A stretch of DNA of 49,492 nucleotides from Verrucomicrobiales bacterium (GTDB lineage Bacteria; Verrucomicrobiota; Verrucomicrobiia; Verrucomicrobiales; DEV007). Shown here one piece after another: positions 16,891 through 26,050 of the stretch; the first letter of the stretch is position 1; every line of letters starts with the position of its first letter. Both the position numbers and the translations under genes were made by a program. The notes under the pieces were generated by a model that saw only the letters and a list, made by a program, of their open reading frames with translations, did no database searches and was not told the origin of the DNA. The stretch spans positions 92,281 to 141,772 of the forward strand of contig JANQVJ010000052.1 of the NCBI GenBank assembly GCA_030730365.1, read 5' to 3'.

Positions 16891-18147
16891 TTATCCGGAG
16901 GAGGTGTCAATCTCTTTTGCTTCTCTCGTCGTCGTCCGGACTTTGCCCGTACCGAGTTTGGTGGGCAGGACGAGGCGGGCGATGGCGCCGCGTTCGCGCG
17001 TGCGATTGCGCAGGGTGAGCTCCCCCCCGTGCAGCTCGACGATCCGTCGCGCCACGGATAGGCCGAGTCCGGTGCCTAGTCCAGTGGCCTTGGTGGTGAA
17101 AAAAGGGTCAAAGAGACGTCCGGCATCACTCGGGGCGATGCCGCAGCCGTTGTCGATGATCTCAAGGATGACAACGCGGTCGCCCGAGCGAAAGACTTCG
17201 CGGCTGCGGGCTCCTTCGTTTTTGGCAACATCTTCGAGAGAGTCGGCCCTCGCGAGGATTTCAAGATGGCGCGAGTCCGAGCCAGCCATGGCATGCACGG
17301 CGTTGATGATGAGATTGATGAGGACCTGTTCGAATTTCGACATGTCGAGAAAGACCAAGGGAAGATCCTTGTCGATTTTCACCGTGACGCGGGTGTTTGA
17401 CAGGGTCAGTTCGTGCTTGATAAGAATGAGTACTTCGTCGATGACGCGGCGTAGCTCCGTCGCCTCCCGCGAGAGGGCCCGTTGGGAGGAAAAATCGACG
17501 AGTCCCCGCACGATGCGGTCGGCCCGATCAACGGCTCCGCGCATCTGGTCGAGGATCGTGGCGACGTTTTCATCATCGGGATCGATGCCCTGAGAGAGGT
17601 AATCGACTCCGAGAAGGAGGAGGGCGAGCGGATTTTTCACCTCATGGGCGACCCCGGCGGCGAGGCGCCCGATGGACTCGAGCTTCTCGGCCTGGATGAG
17701 CTGCATCTGGGTTTCCTGAAGCTCTTTGTTGGTCGCGACAAGGTGAAGGTTGAGCTGCTCGAGCTGCTCGCGGGATTTGAATTGCTCGGTGATGTCCTCG
17801 CTGATGCCGACGACGAGGAGACGACCTGTCTCTTTGTCGTGCACGGGAATCTTGACGGTGCGGAGATGGACTTCGCGCCCGTTTTTGGTCTCGATGATCT
17901 CCTCGGGGACCTTCATCAGTTTACCCCGCCTGATGACAGCCTTGTCGACACTGCGGAAGTAGTCGGCCGACTCCTGCGAGAAGAGGTCGTAGTCGTTACT
18001 CCCGAGGGCTTTTGCGGCAGGCAGGGTGGTGACTTCCTCCTGTTTCTTGTTCCACAGGACAAAGCGGAAGTCGCCGGCCACGTCTTTCGCGAAGACGGCG
18101 ACGGGGAGATTATCAAGGACCGACTCGACGATACTGTGCTCTTCCAT
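16891..18147 (-). CDS. PAS-domain sensor histidine kinase
   Basis: 418 residues, with no transmembrane segment, so cytoplasmic. A PAS domain (about 1-122, ending LLVVGISEDITEQ) is followed by a coiled coil (122-155), a HisKA domain with phosphoacceptor His168 (GVAHEVKNPLA), and a HATPase domain (about 250-400) with the N box LINLIINAVHAM, G1 DNGCGIAP, F box FDPFFTTK and G2 GTGLGLSV. It autophosphorylates in response to an unknown intracellular cue and should pass phosphate to the adjacent receiver protein. The ATG at 18147 begins right at the PAS fold. Confidence 0.94.
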   Translation of the reverse strand: MEEHSIVESVLDNLPVAVFAKDVAGDFRFVLWNKKQEEVTTLPAAKALGSNDYDLFSQESADYFRSVDKAVIRRGKLMKVPEEIIETKNGREVHLRTVKIPVHDKETGRLLVVGISEDITEQFKSREQLEQLNLHLVATNKELQETQMQLIQAEKLESIGRLAAGVAHEVKNPLALLLLGVDYLSQGIDPDDENVATILDQMRGAVDRADRIVRGLVDFSSQRALSREATELRRVIDEVLILIKHELTLSNTRVTVKIDKDLPLVFLDMSKFEQVLINLIINAVHAMAGSDSRHLEILARADSLEDVAKNEGARSREVFRSGDRVVILEIIDNGCGIAPSDAGRLFDPFFTTKATGLGTGLGLSVARRIVELHGGELTLRNRTRERGAIARLVLPTKLGTGKVRTTTREAKEIDTSSG

Positions 18148-18252
18148 GATCCATGCCCGGAGCTCGACAAGCCCAGAGGACCATGAGTAGCAGAAATTAC
18201 CAAGAATGAGAAGGGAAACCGCCTCAATGAAGGATTCCCCCTCTGTCCTGCT

Positions 18253-18441
18253 TCAGCGAAAATCGCGATATTGGCTGCGCATGCTCTCCGTCGCATCGAC
18301 AGGATTCATTGTGGACGGAGCCGTGTAGCCATCGGAAGTGACGCCCCCCCCCGTGGTGGAGGGCGTGCAGCTGGTAAAGAGGAGGGAAAGCACGAGGCTG
18401 AGAGAGACGATGGTGGCGGTGAGAAGCGGTTGGATTTTCAT
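18253..18441 (-). CDS. small lipoprotein
   Basis: 62 residues: a positively charged start, a hydrophobic core and a lipobox LFTSC with Cys25 as the lipid-carrying residue, then only 37 residues of Thr/Ser/Gly-rich, apparently disordered sequence. It is probably a membrane-anchored small protein; no family recognised. It sits between the ferredoxin gene (61 bases upstream) and the kinase gene (105 bases downstream), on the same strand. Confidence 0.65.
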   Translation of the reverse strand: MKIQPLLTATIVSLSLVLSLLFTSCTPSTTGGGVTSDGYTAPSTMNPVDATESMRSQYRDFR

Positions 18442-18502
18442 GGCGGAAATATGAGGTGAAGGATGGCAGGATGCAATGAAAAACGCACCCCTTGCGCGTC
18501 TC

Positions 18503-19378
18503 TCAGCGCTGCGCTTCGCGCATCGCTGAGAGCTCTTTAGCCTTGCGCTGAATCTCTTCGGGCGAGGGCAGGGTGCTAAGATCGAGCTCGGCGAGGACCT
18601 CGGCCGGGATGATGCCGGACTGTTGCAGCTTCGTGAGGCAGCGCTTGCGCTCGTCGAGGGCTTTGTCGGGGCTGCGCTCTTTGGAGAAGCGCGATTTGGC
18701 CTTGTCGCTACGGGTGCGCAGGCTGGAGTAAATGTCGCCGCCGAGGAGAGAGGTGATGTCCACCTTCATGCTCTCGCGGGCGACGTCCTCCTGCTTCACT
18801 TCTTCGCCGTTGATCGGGCCCGAGTTGTATTTCGGGAACATGATCGCGACTTCGGGGCAGACCCGCGAGCAGGCCGGGCAATTCGTTTTGCAGTTGTCGT
18901 TGTTCTGCACCTGGATGCGTTTGTCCTCATCCACGCCATAGACGTCGAAGAGGCAGAAGCTGAGGCACTGCATGCAGTTCGTGCAGCGGTCATAATCGAT
19001 CACGGGGAACCAGGGCTTCCACGATCCGGGCACGCCGGGCTGGTTGAGGGCGACGTTGAGTTCTTCGCGCGCGGTCGAGACGAGGGCAATGATCTCGTCG
19101 GGAGAGAGTCCCGAGGTTTCTCGGGTCGCGATTTTTACAGCCCCGCTGCCGTCGATCACTTCGGGGGTGGGCCCGGTGAATTGCCCCAGCACGACGATGG
19201 GGACCTGTGCGGACCGGCTCATGCGCGAGTCGGGCGCAGCGGTGTCGGTGACCCGCATGACGGAGTATCCGTGATCGAGGAGTGTCGTGGTGACAGTGAG
19301 TCGGGCCTCGGGCGACCACTTCTCGGCGCCGTTTCCTTCGTAGACGATGACCTGGACGGGACGGGTGTCGTTTTTCAT
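18503..19378 (-). CDS. dicluster ferredoxin-type iron-sulfur protein
   Basis: 291 residues. An N-terminal alpha/beta domain (1-120) is followed by two Cys sets: Cys132, 135, 138, 142 (CTNCMQCLSFC) and Cys163, 167, 170, 174 (CKTNCPACSRVCP), which should hold two 4Fe-4S clusters for electron transfer. The first set lacks the usual Pro after its last Cys, and the second has C-x3-C in place of C-x2-C. A helical, Lys/Arg-rich tail (about 200-291) ends the protein. The ATG at 19378 overlaps the stop of the upstream cysteine-rich gene (ATGA), so they are translationally coupled. Redox partner unknown. Confidence 0.85.
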   Translation of the reverse strand: MKNDTRPVQVIVYEGNGAEKWSPEARLTVTTTLLDHGYSVMRVTDTAAPDSRMSRSAQVPIVVLGQFTGPTPEVIDGSGAVKIATRETSGLSPDEIIALVSTAREELNVALNQPGVPGSWKPWFPVIDYDRCTNCMQCLSFCLFDVYGVDEDKRIQVQNNDNCKTNCPACSRVCPEVAIMFPKYNSGPINGEEVKQEDVARESMKVDITSLLGGDIYSSLRTRSDKAKSRFSKERSPDKALDERKRCLTKLQQSGIIPAEVLAELDLSTLPSPEEIQRKAKELSAMREAQR

Positions 19379-19719
19379 TTTTCTTCGAGAAGACGCTGAC
19401 TGATTTCTTCGGCGCTGAGTTCGCGCATGTTGAGGACCTCGATGCGGTCCCCCTCGGGAAAGGGAGCCCCCGCATGGTGGAAGAGCCACTTCACGGCCCG
19501 GGGGTAGCAGGCCACGATCCTGACGGGGGCCTCGCCGGCGATCATTTCACCGAGGGCTTCGTCCTTGCGGGCAGACATTTCGCAGAGGTCGGAGACACAT
19601 TCGAAGCTCGCTCCCGACTCGCAGAGACCGGCAAGGACGGCGTCTTTCGTGGCGACGGGCACGGCCTGGGCAAAGGCGCAGCGGCAATACAGGATTCTGG
19701 CAGGGGTGGTTTCGCTCAA
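19375..19719 (-). CDS. small cysteine-rich protein coupled to the ferredoxin
   Basis: About 114 residues with Cys in a spaced pattern: YCRCAFAQ at the N-terminus, then CESGASFECVSDLCEMSA, then ACYPRAVKWLF. The pattern resembles the cysteine-bearing small proteins that hand electrons to heterodisulfide-reductase-type or ferredoxin partners, but I cannot name a family. The TTG at 19719 is my chosen start because the conserved-looking part begins there; an in-frame ATG at 19770 would add a hydrophobic stretch and lies only 2 bases from a 28-bp palindrome. Neither start has a good ribosome binding site. The stop overlaps the next gene's ATG. Confidence 0.65.
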   Translation of the reverse strand: MSETTPARILYCRCAFAQAVPVATKDAVLAGLCESGASFECVSDLCEMSARKDEALGEMIAGEAPVRIVACYPRAVKWLFHHAGAPFPEGDRIEVLNMRELSAEEISQRLLEEK

Positions 19720-19772
19720 AAATAAAAAAAGGTAAGAGATGAAAGGGGCGAAGCCAACGATGGGATTCATTT

Positions 19773-19800
19773 GCACGGTATTCAAATGCAAATTCCGTGC
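19773..19800. promoter_or_regulatory. 28-bp imperfect palindrome, candidate operator
   Basis: GCACGGtATT and AATtCCGTGC form inverted arms (nine of ten positions pair) around an 8-base AT-rich centre. It sits in the divergent region between the cysteine-rich/ferredoxin genes and the first gene of the large MoxR cluster, so a bound dimeric repressor or activator could control either side. No regulator gene is adjacent. Confidence 0.5.
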
Positions 19801-19887
19801 ACTTCATCCGCGATGGCGCAGGAAATCGCGGTCAAAGCGGGGAAATTTGGGTTTCCAAGCGCGTCATATTCGTTACACTTGCGGGGC

Positions 19888-21858
19888 GTGCCTCACTCGA
19901 TTCCAGATTCTCGAATTCTCAGTGCTTTTTTGGTCCTTTTCATGGCCTTGGTAAAGGCGCCTGCCGCCTACGCTCAGGTCACCCCGGCAGGAGATCCCGC
20001 GACCACTGCCGCCGCTTTGATAAAACCGGTCGAAATCAGGGAGATCCCAGACCGCTTTTTCGCGGTGCAGGACAGTTCGGGTTTTTTCTGGCAGGCCTTC
20101 GGAAACGGTGCGCTTGTTTCGGGTGACGCTCAATATTTGCAGTCCGGACTTAACCTTCTCGTAGACGGCGTCGCCTTTGCTCCCGGGAGAGCCCTCGTGC
20201 GCGAACCGCAGGCAGGGGCGGAGAAAATCGATCTGCGGCTCGAGGAAAAGCGAGCTGATCTCACGGTCTCGCGCGACCTCTGGTTCGACACGAGGCGCTC
20301 GGCGGTGCGGGTCTTCGACACCTTCACCAATACCTCGGCTGCGGCGAAGACGGTGACAGTCTCCCTGCGCACGACCTACCCTTTTGCCTGGCAGAGTCTC
20401 CACGGAACCGGCGGGGGATTGCTCTCGAATGATCCGGCCCTGCAACTGGGCGCCCGCGACTACAGCCTCTGCGTCCACTTCAGCCCGAGCGAAGGGCGTC
20501 ACGACACTCTTTTTGTGATGGGATCGGAGAAGGGCGGTGAAATGGCCGAGCTCAAGGCCTCGGCAAACTCGCGGGAGCTTACCTTCGTCTATCCGCTCGA
20601 GATTGCGGCAGGCGAGTCGCGCAGTCTGCTCCACTGGATCATGCAGCGGAACCTGCCCGACGTCTCGCAGGATCTCGCCGCGCTTTCCCCTTTTATCCAG
20701 AGGGACAGGCTCATCGTCCCCGAGGTCGATCCGAATTCCTCTGCCCGGGTTGCGAACTTCGCGCCGACTGCCTTTCAGATTGAGGCGACCGCTCCCGCTC
20801 AGATCAAAGCGCTCGTTGCCCTGAACCGGCTCACCGACCGCATCGGATTCCACCGCCGGTCCGAGGACATCATGTGGATGAGCCCGACCAATCAGATCGC
20901 TGGCACCGTGAAGCGCGAGGGCTCATTGACTATCGGCACGGCTTACACCGGCGAGCAGCAGGCTTTGATCGCGGACATCGCAGCCATCCGCGGCACCGCT
21001 GGGAACGGGCGGGATCCGATGGTTTATCTTCGGGACGGGCGGGTTCTGGCCGGGCCGATCCGCTCGGGCGAGATCGCCTGGTCCATCGGTGCGACGACAA
21101 CGACTCCGGCCGCACCTGCGTTGGCCGAGCCGGTTGATTCGGCCATGCTGAATTTGCTGCTTCTCGCGACGGGTCCCAGTGACGGGGTCGCGCCGGCAAA
21201 AACGACGCATTTCCTGCAATTGATCGACGGGACCGTCCTGCCGATCGTCGCCTCGACAGATCTCGCGATGGACCTCACGGCTCCGTGGGGCGAGGAAAAA
21301 TGGCTCTGGTCCGATCTCGTCGAGGCGGGGCAAATTTCGCTTCCCAGCCCGCGACTTCGTGTCGTCCATCGGAATGGATCCGAAGTCTCTGCCCTGCTCA
21401 CGACCGGCACATGGTCCCTCACCACCGCCGCAGGGACTACCGTGGAGATTCCCACTTCCGCGATTGATCGACTCTGGACCGCAGGGATTGCGGGACTGGC
21501 CCGACTCACAGGAAATCCGGCGGGGACGCCATGGCTCGACTTTGCAGAGGTGCCAAAAGGACAGGGGCCGTCTACGGGATTTCTCCTCGCAGGCAATCAA
21601 CTTATCGACGCGGCCTTTGCCGGGGAAAAGATCGCCCTTTCCGAGGGGGGAAGAGAATGGCAGGTCGAGACCGCCCGCATCGTGAGTCTGCGGCGTTCGC
21701 CTGAGCCTGACGCCCACGGGATCGTCGAGGTGGAACTCGACAATGGTGAGAAACTCAGCGGCCGGTTTTCCGCCCCTTATCTCGCCCTCGCAAGGAACGG
21801 TGTTGAACTGGAAATTCCGGGGAGCTGGGTCCTCGGCTACCGCAAGGCCAAGCCCTGA
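19888..21858 (+). CDS. secreted repeat protein, paralog 1 ('DG...G' beta units)
   Basis: About 656 residues. A signal peptide ending APAAYAQ is followed by an N-terminal beta domain (about 35-300) and then about five units of roughly 45-60 residues of the form 'xVxLxDGxxLxGxxxx...': VYLRDGRVLAGPI, FLQLIDGTVLPIV, LRVVHRNGSEVSALL, TGFLLAGNQLIDA, VEVELDNGEKLSGRF. They look like small SH3/Sm-like beta barrels, so a binding surface and not an enzyme is inferred. The GTG at 19888 gives the best signal peptide; the frame is open back to 19771. The next gene, a paralog, starts 3 bases after the stop. First gene of the MoxR cluster. Confidence 0.8.
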   Translation: MPHSIPDSRILSAFLVLFMALVKAPAAYAQVTPAGDPATTAAALIKPVEIREIPDRFFAVQDSSGFFWQAFGNGALVSGDAQYLQSGLNLLVDGVAFAPGRALVREPQAGAEKIDLRLEEKRADLTVSRDLWFDTRRSAVRVFDTFTNTSAAAKTVTVSLRTTYPFAWQSLHGTGGGLLSNDPALQLGARDYSLCVHFSPSEGRHDTLFVMGSEKGGEMAELKASANSRELTFVYPLEIAAGESRSLLHWIMQRNLPDVSQDLAALSPFIQRDRLIVPEVDPNSSARVANFAPTAFQIEATAPAQIKALVALNRLTDRIGFHRRSEDIMWMSPTNQIAGTVKREGSLTIGTAYTGEQQALIADIAAIRGTAGNGRDPMVYLRDGRVLAGPIRSGEIAWSIGATTTTPAAPALAEPVDSAMLNLLLLATGPSDGVAPAKTTHFLQLIDGTVLPIVASTDLAMDLTAPWGEEKWLWSDLVEAGQISLPSPRLRVVHRNGSEVSALLTTGTWSLTTAAGTTVEIPTSAIDRLWTAGIAGLARLTGNPAGTPWLDFAEVPKGQGPSTGFLLAGNQLIDAAFAGEKIALSEGGREWQVETARIVSLRRSPEPDAHGIVEVELDNGEKLSGRFSAPYLALARNGVELEIPGSWVLGYRKAKP

Positions 21859-21861
21859 CGC

Positions 21862-23988
21862 ATGATTTTTTGCCAGACATTTTTTCTTCACGTCCGCAGC
21901 GGAACTGCTCTGGCTCTCCTTATTTTGTTGCAGTCGGGGACGGGGTTTACCCAGCTGCCGGCCACGGCGGTTCCGGGAACCCCGGCGACTGTCCCGGTCA
22001 CGGTCGAGGTCGTCCCGGCCGGTGGCGCACCCGGGAATCCTGCGCTCATCCCCGCGGCCTTCGGCGTGCGGACGGATCGCGAGGGCAACTCGTGGAGTGT
22101 CGAGCGTGACGGTAATATTGGGCGCATCGGCAGCACGATGGTCAACAGCGGGCTCGTTCTGAGCGTGAACGACGAGAAGTTTGCCGGATTCCAGCCCATG
22201 ATGACAGCCGACGGGAGCGAGTTCGTGCTCCAGGGCGTGCCTTTTCCGAGTCTGCCGGGCCTGCAGGTGCAGCGGCGCGTCCTCCTCGTCGAGCGCAGCG
22301 GGGGACTGCGCTACGCCGAGCTTTTTTACAATGGCTCGACTGATCCGATCCGGTTTTCGGTCGGGTTGATGACCCATTTTTCGGGAAACTATCAGACCTT
22401 TTTGAGTGATCGCGGGCGAAATGAGCCAGTCATCCTGAGTCGGTCCGAATCGGGGATCGTCGTTCTCCCCGGGGCTTCACAATCGACCCGGGCCTTTCTC
22501 TTCACCATGGCGGATGCCGGAGCGGAGGCGAAGCCGACGATCTCTGCGCAGAATCGCTACGGTCTGACTTTCCGATACCAGCTCGATCTCGCCCCGGGCG
22601 GGACCGCCGTCATCGTTCACCATGTCACTCAGGTCGTCATCCCGCAGAACTTTGACCGACCGACTCTCGCCGCGCTGACGAGGGCCCACTCCTTCGACAC
22701 TCTGCGCCGGACTTTTGATGCGGATTGGCGGGACTTTGTCGTCAACTACAGTGCCGATGCCGTCGAATCGAGGAGCGAGGCTCTCGCGAAGGGAGGGGTC
22801 AGCTCGCTCGGCGTCTCACCCGGGCCCGTCGACACTCTCGCGATTGGGGAAAAGACGCGCCTTTTCGGGAAGGCGGAAGGCGGCCCGATCCGGCTGAAGG
22901 GTCGCTACGGCGAAATCGAGATCGCCCTCGATGCCATCGCGGCGATTTCGGGCAAAGCCGGCCATCCGGGGCGCGAGGCAAAGGTCTACCTTCGTGACGG
23001 CCAGGTCTTCACCGGAGAAGTCACGTCGACGGGCCTGTCCTTTTTGCAGACCGGCGGTGCCCGGGTCCCGCTCGATCAAGGCACGCTCGACCGCTTAATG
23101 ATGTCAGAGGGGAATCCCGAAGGTGCCCCCGTGAAGGACTGGATGAGCGATTCACTCGCTCTGGTCGAGACCCACGGCGGTGATCGTATCAAGGTTCGCG
23201 ATCTCGCTGCCTTCTCGCTGAATCTCACCACGCCATGGGGCATCCTGCCGGTCTCACTTGACAACCTCGCGTGGCTGCGTCCCGGGGAGGGCGGGCTACC
23301 CGGATTCCGCGTTGAGTTAAAAGACGGATCCGTGGTGAGTGGCCTCGCCGACGGGGGGGGACTCCCTCTCGGAGATACGGATCTTGGAGTCATCGCGTTG
23401 AAATCAAGTGAGTTAAAAAGTATTTTCACACCGCAGGTTTCGACAGATGAGAGGGGAACAACTCCTGCGCCGGTAGAAACCGAGATTCGCGTTGCAGGTG
23501 GACAGACCCTCGTGGGTCCAATCTCAGACACCACTGTGCCCGTTCTCACCGAAGGCAATCGGCTCGAGACCAGCATCTCTGATATCCGGAAGATCCGCCG
23601 TCTCGAATCTATCGCCGGTGAGGAACCCGCGATGGCGGCCGACGCTCCGGCCTTTGAGATCGAGCGATGGGATGGTGGAACAATCACCGGTTTCCTCGGT
23701 CTCGATTTTCTCTCCATCGAGGTCGAGGGACGTCTCTGGCTGGTGCCGGTTCGCGAGGTGCTGGAGATCGAGGCCGCTTCGCCACTCCTCACTCCCGACT
23801 CTCTCGGAAAGATCAAGGCTCTTATCACCCAGCTCGCTGCCGATGACTGGGCTACGCGGGAAGAGGCAACCCGTGACCTCGGCGCATTCGGCTACCTTGC
23901 GAGGCCGGTCCTGAAGCGCGAGCTTGGCGCAACGAAGGATCCCGAAGTGGGGCGTCGCATCGAAAGAGTGCTGTCCAATCTCAACTGA
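21862..23988 (+). CDS. secreted repeat protein, paralog 2, with HEAT-like tail
   Basis: 708 residues with a signal peptide (to about residue 31). Its N-terminal domain matches paralog 1 in layout (D..G..W....G.I, then SGL.L.V....F). About six beta units follow: IRLKGRYGEIEIAL, VYLRDGQVFTGEV, LVETHGGDRIKV, VELKDGSVVSGL, IRVAGGQTLVGPI, IERWDGGTITGFL. The last 55 residues (LAADDWATREEATRDLGAFG and on) form a HEAT/PBS-lyase-like helical repeat common in PVC bacteria. It is probably a periplasmic binding or scaffold protein; no catalytic residues seen. Only 3 bases separate it from paralog 1, so the pair arose by tandem duplication and is co-expressed. Confidence 0.82.
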   Translation: MIFCQTFFLHVRSGTALALLILLQSGTGFTQLPATAVPGTPATVPVTVEVVPAGGAPGNPALIPAAFGVRTDREGNSWSVERDGNIGRIGSTMVNSGLVLSVNDEKFAGFQPMMTADGSEFVLQGVPFPSLPGLQVQRRVLLVERSGGLRYAELFYNGSTDPIRFSVGLMTHFSGNYQTFLSDRGRNEPVILSRSESGIVVLPGASQSTRAFLFTMADAGAEAKPTISAQNRYGLTFRYQLDLAPGGTAVIVHHVTQVVIPQNFDRPTLAALTRAHSFDTLRRTFDADWRDFVVNYSADAVESRSEALAKGGVSSLGVSPGPVDTLAIGEKTRLFGKAEGGPIRLKGRYGEIEIALDAIAAISGKAGHPGREAKVYLRDGQVFTGEVTSTGLSFLQTGGARVPLDQGTLDRLMMSEGNPEGAPVKDWMSDSLALVETHGGDRIKVRDLAAFSLNLTTPWGILPVSLDNLAWLRPGEGGLPGFRVELKDGSVVSGLADGGGLPLGDTDLGVIALKSSELKSIFTPQVSTDERGTTPAPVETEIRVAGGQTLVGPISDTTVPVLTEGNRLETSISDIRKIRRLESIAGEEPAMAADAPAFEIERWDGGTITGFLGLDFLSIEVEGRLWLVPVREVLEIEAASPLLTPDSLGKIKALITQLAADDWATREEATRDLGAFGYLARPVLKRELGATKDPEVGRRIERVLSNLN

Positions 23989-24013
23989 TCCCGCGTAACC
24001 CTTTCTAAAGCTC

Positions 24014-25987
24014 TTGCAAACTGCCCCTCATTCCACCGACTACCCGGCTGCCGCGCGGCAAGTGAGAAATCGCCTCGCCCGGGTGCGTCTTGCCACCGGG
24101 ATCGGTCGTAGCCATCTCATCGCCGGAGCGCTCGCTCTTGCGACTACCGCGACCCTGAGGCTCGCGGACGAATGGCGGTCAGGGGAGAGCCTCGTCGTTC
24201 TTACGATTCTGTTCCTCTGGCTTAGTGCGGTGGCGGCTCAAGCCGTCATCGGTCTGCCGCAGGTGAAGTCGGCCCTGCTCCTCCTCGATCGACGAGGGAA
24301 TTGGAAAGACACCTTCTCCTCGGCCTGGGAGTTCCTGCAATCCCCAAGCCCCACGGCGGCGCAGTCGCTCCATCTCGAGAGAGCGGGGGCTCGCCTCCCC
24401 GACGCACTCCGGGGGCTGCCGGCGGTATTCCCGCTCCCGTCCCTGCGGTGGGTTTGGGTAGCACCCCTTGCCGCCTTGCTTTTTGCGATCACTCCGTGGC
24501 TTCGCACCATTCCCGATTCCCGGGACCTCGAGCTCACCGAGGGGATGAAAGATGCCGCCGCTCTCCAGGCCGGGGAACTTCAGCGTGAGGCCGCGCGGAT
24601 CAAGGATCTCGCCTCGCTCACGGAAGAGGAAAAGAAGCAGCTCGAAGCACTTGGAGTAAACGTCGATGCCTTTGCTGAAAAGCTCGCCAATCCCGAGGGT
24701 CTCACCACGGGGGAAATGCTCGAGTCGCTCGAGGGACAGGCCCGCGAGGCGGAAAGGCTGGCGGAGGCGCTCGGTTTATTCTCCGACGGATGGGCTTCGG
24801 TGGAAATGATCGAGGCGATGAGTCAGCAACCCGACACGGCCGATCTCAGCCTTTTTATCCGGGACAAGGCACCCGAACCTGCCGCCGACGAGGCTCTGCG
24901 ACTCCACGCCCTGCTCGACGATCCCGACATCACGGGCGAGGCACAGGAGCGCGTGACCCGTTCCCTCGAGTCCATCATGCAGGCGGCCACGGACGATGAT
25001 AAGACGAAGCCGGTAGGCGAGCGCTTCGGCAATGCCTCGACCAAGATGAGCGACGCGCAGACGAAGACGGCGGCGCGGGAGTTCGAGGAACTGTCGAAAT
25101 TTTTCCGCGAAATCGCGGGCAGGGAAGAGGCGGTGGAGAAACTCGATCGTCTCGCCGAGGCCTTGCGCGAAGCTGGGAGCGAGATCAGCGGGAGTGAACT
25201 CGAGAAGATGGAGAGTATCGCCGATGCTGCCGGAACCGGTTCGCCCACTCCCGAAGGACTGCAGTCCCTCGACACCGATGCTCCGGGAACCAACCCACAA
25301 GGGATGGCGACTCCGGGGTTCACCCCCGAGACCGGCGAGGGTGCGCCCGCCGTGCCACTCGCTTCAAATCCACCCGGCGAATCCGGGGAGGTGCAAAAAG
25401 TCCCCGTCCCCGGAGCGGCGCCCGGTGAAGGCGAGGGTGCTCAGGCCGGCAAAGCTCCCGGTGGGGAAAAAGGTGAACAGGCTTTTACCGCACCTGTGCC
25501 GGGAGAATCGTCACAGGAAGGGAAATCCGGATCCGCTCTCGGCATGAGCGACAAGTCGCAAAAGGGGGAAGGCGAAGGCGGCATGCTGAGCGCGCCCGTC
25601 CCCGGGATGGAGTCAGGTCAGACCGCGCCGGGCGCAGGCATGACCCTCGGGTCCGGAGCCTCGTCCCAGTCGGGCAAAGGCGGTGATCAGGCCGGCACTG
25701 GCTCCGCCGCGATGACCGAAGAGGCCGCCGCCGAGGCGCTGAAGGCGACCGGTGACGCCCAGGTCGCGGCCCGCGCCGGTGCCGAAGGGGAGTCCACGAT
25801 GAAGAGTATCGAAGGTGAGGCAAGGGCCGAGGAAGCCGCGCGGAGTCGTCAGGAGGTCATCGCCGACTTTATCGCGGTCGAAGAGCAGGCGCTCGACGAC
25901 CAGGCGCTCCCTCTTTCTCGGCGACAGCACGTCCTGCGGTATTTCTCCGCGATCCGGCGGCAATTTGAGAAGGAAAGCGGAGAGTAA
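24014..25987 (+). CDS. membrane protein with coiled and Pro/Gly-rich regions (DUF4175-like)
   Basis: 657 residues from a TTG start at 24014. Two hydrophobic segments near 35-55 and 60-82 and one near 150-170 anchor it in the inner membrane. Then comes a long helical, Glu/Lys/Ala-rich region (about 180-390), a low-complexity Gly/Pro/Ser region (about 410-570) with recurring APVPG/VPVPG motifs, and a final helical part ending in a Tyr-rich helix (RRQHVLRYFSAIRRQF). Proteins of this build, often called DUF4175, occur beside MoxR/DUF58/VWA genes in other bacteria, which supports the call. No ATG is available near the start. Confidence 0.78.
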   Translation: MQTAPHSTDYPAAARQVRNRLARVRLATGIGRSHLIAGALALATTATLRLADEWRSGESLVVLTILFLWLSAVAAQAVIGLPQVKSALLLLDRRGNWKDTFSSAWEFLQSPSPTAAQSLHLERAGARLPDALRGLPAVFPLPSLRWVWVAPLAALLFAITPWLRTIPDSRDLELTEGMKDAAALQAGELQREAARIKDLASLTEEEKKQLEALGVNVDAFAEKLANPEGLTTGEMLESLEGQAREAERLAEALGLFSDGWASVEMIEAMSQQPDTADLSLFIRDKAPEPAADEALRLHALLDDPDITGEAQERVTRSLESIMQAATDDDKTKPVGERFGNASTKMSDAQTKTAAREFEELSKFFREIAGREEAVEKLDRLAEALREAGSEISGSELEKMESIADAAGTGSPTPEGLQSLDTDAPGTNPQGMATPGFTPETGEGAPAVPLASNPPGESGEVQKVPVPGAAPGEGEGAQAGKAPGGEKGEQAFTAPVPGESSQEGKSGSALGMSDKSQKGEGEGGMLSAPVPGMESGQTAPGAGMTLGSGASSQSGKGGDQAGTGSAAMTEEAAAEALKATGDAQVAARAGAEGESTMKSIEGEARAEEAARSRQEVIADFIAVEEQALDDQALPLSRRQHVLRYFSAIRRQFEKESGE

Positions 25988-26050
25988 ACTCGCGACCTTT
26001 TTGCGGGATTGATTTCGAGCGCTTCACGACGATTGATTGAACCATTTTAT

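Noticed and set aside
20923-22377. Minus-strand open frame across the two repeat-protein genes
   Set aside because: Arg/Gly-rich without domains, and it spans two well-supported genes on the other strand.
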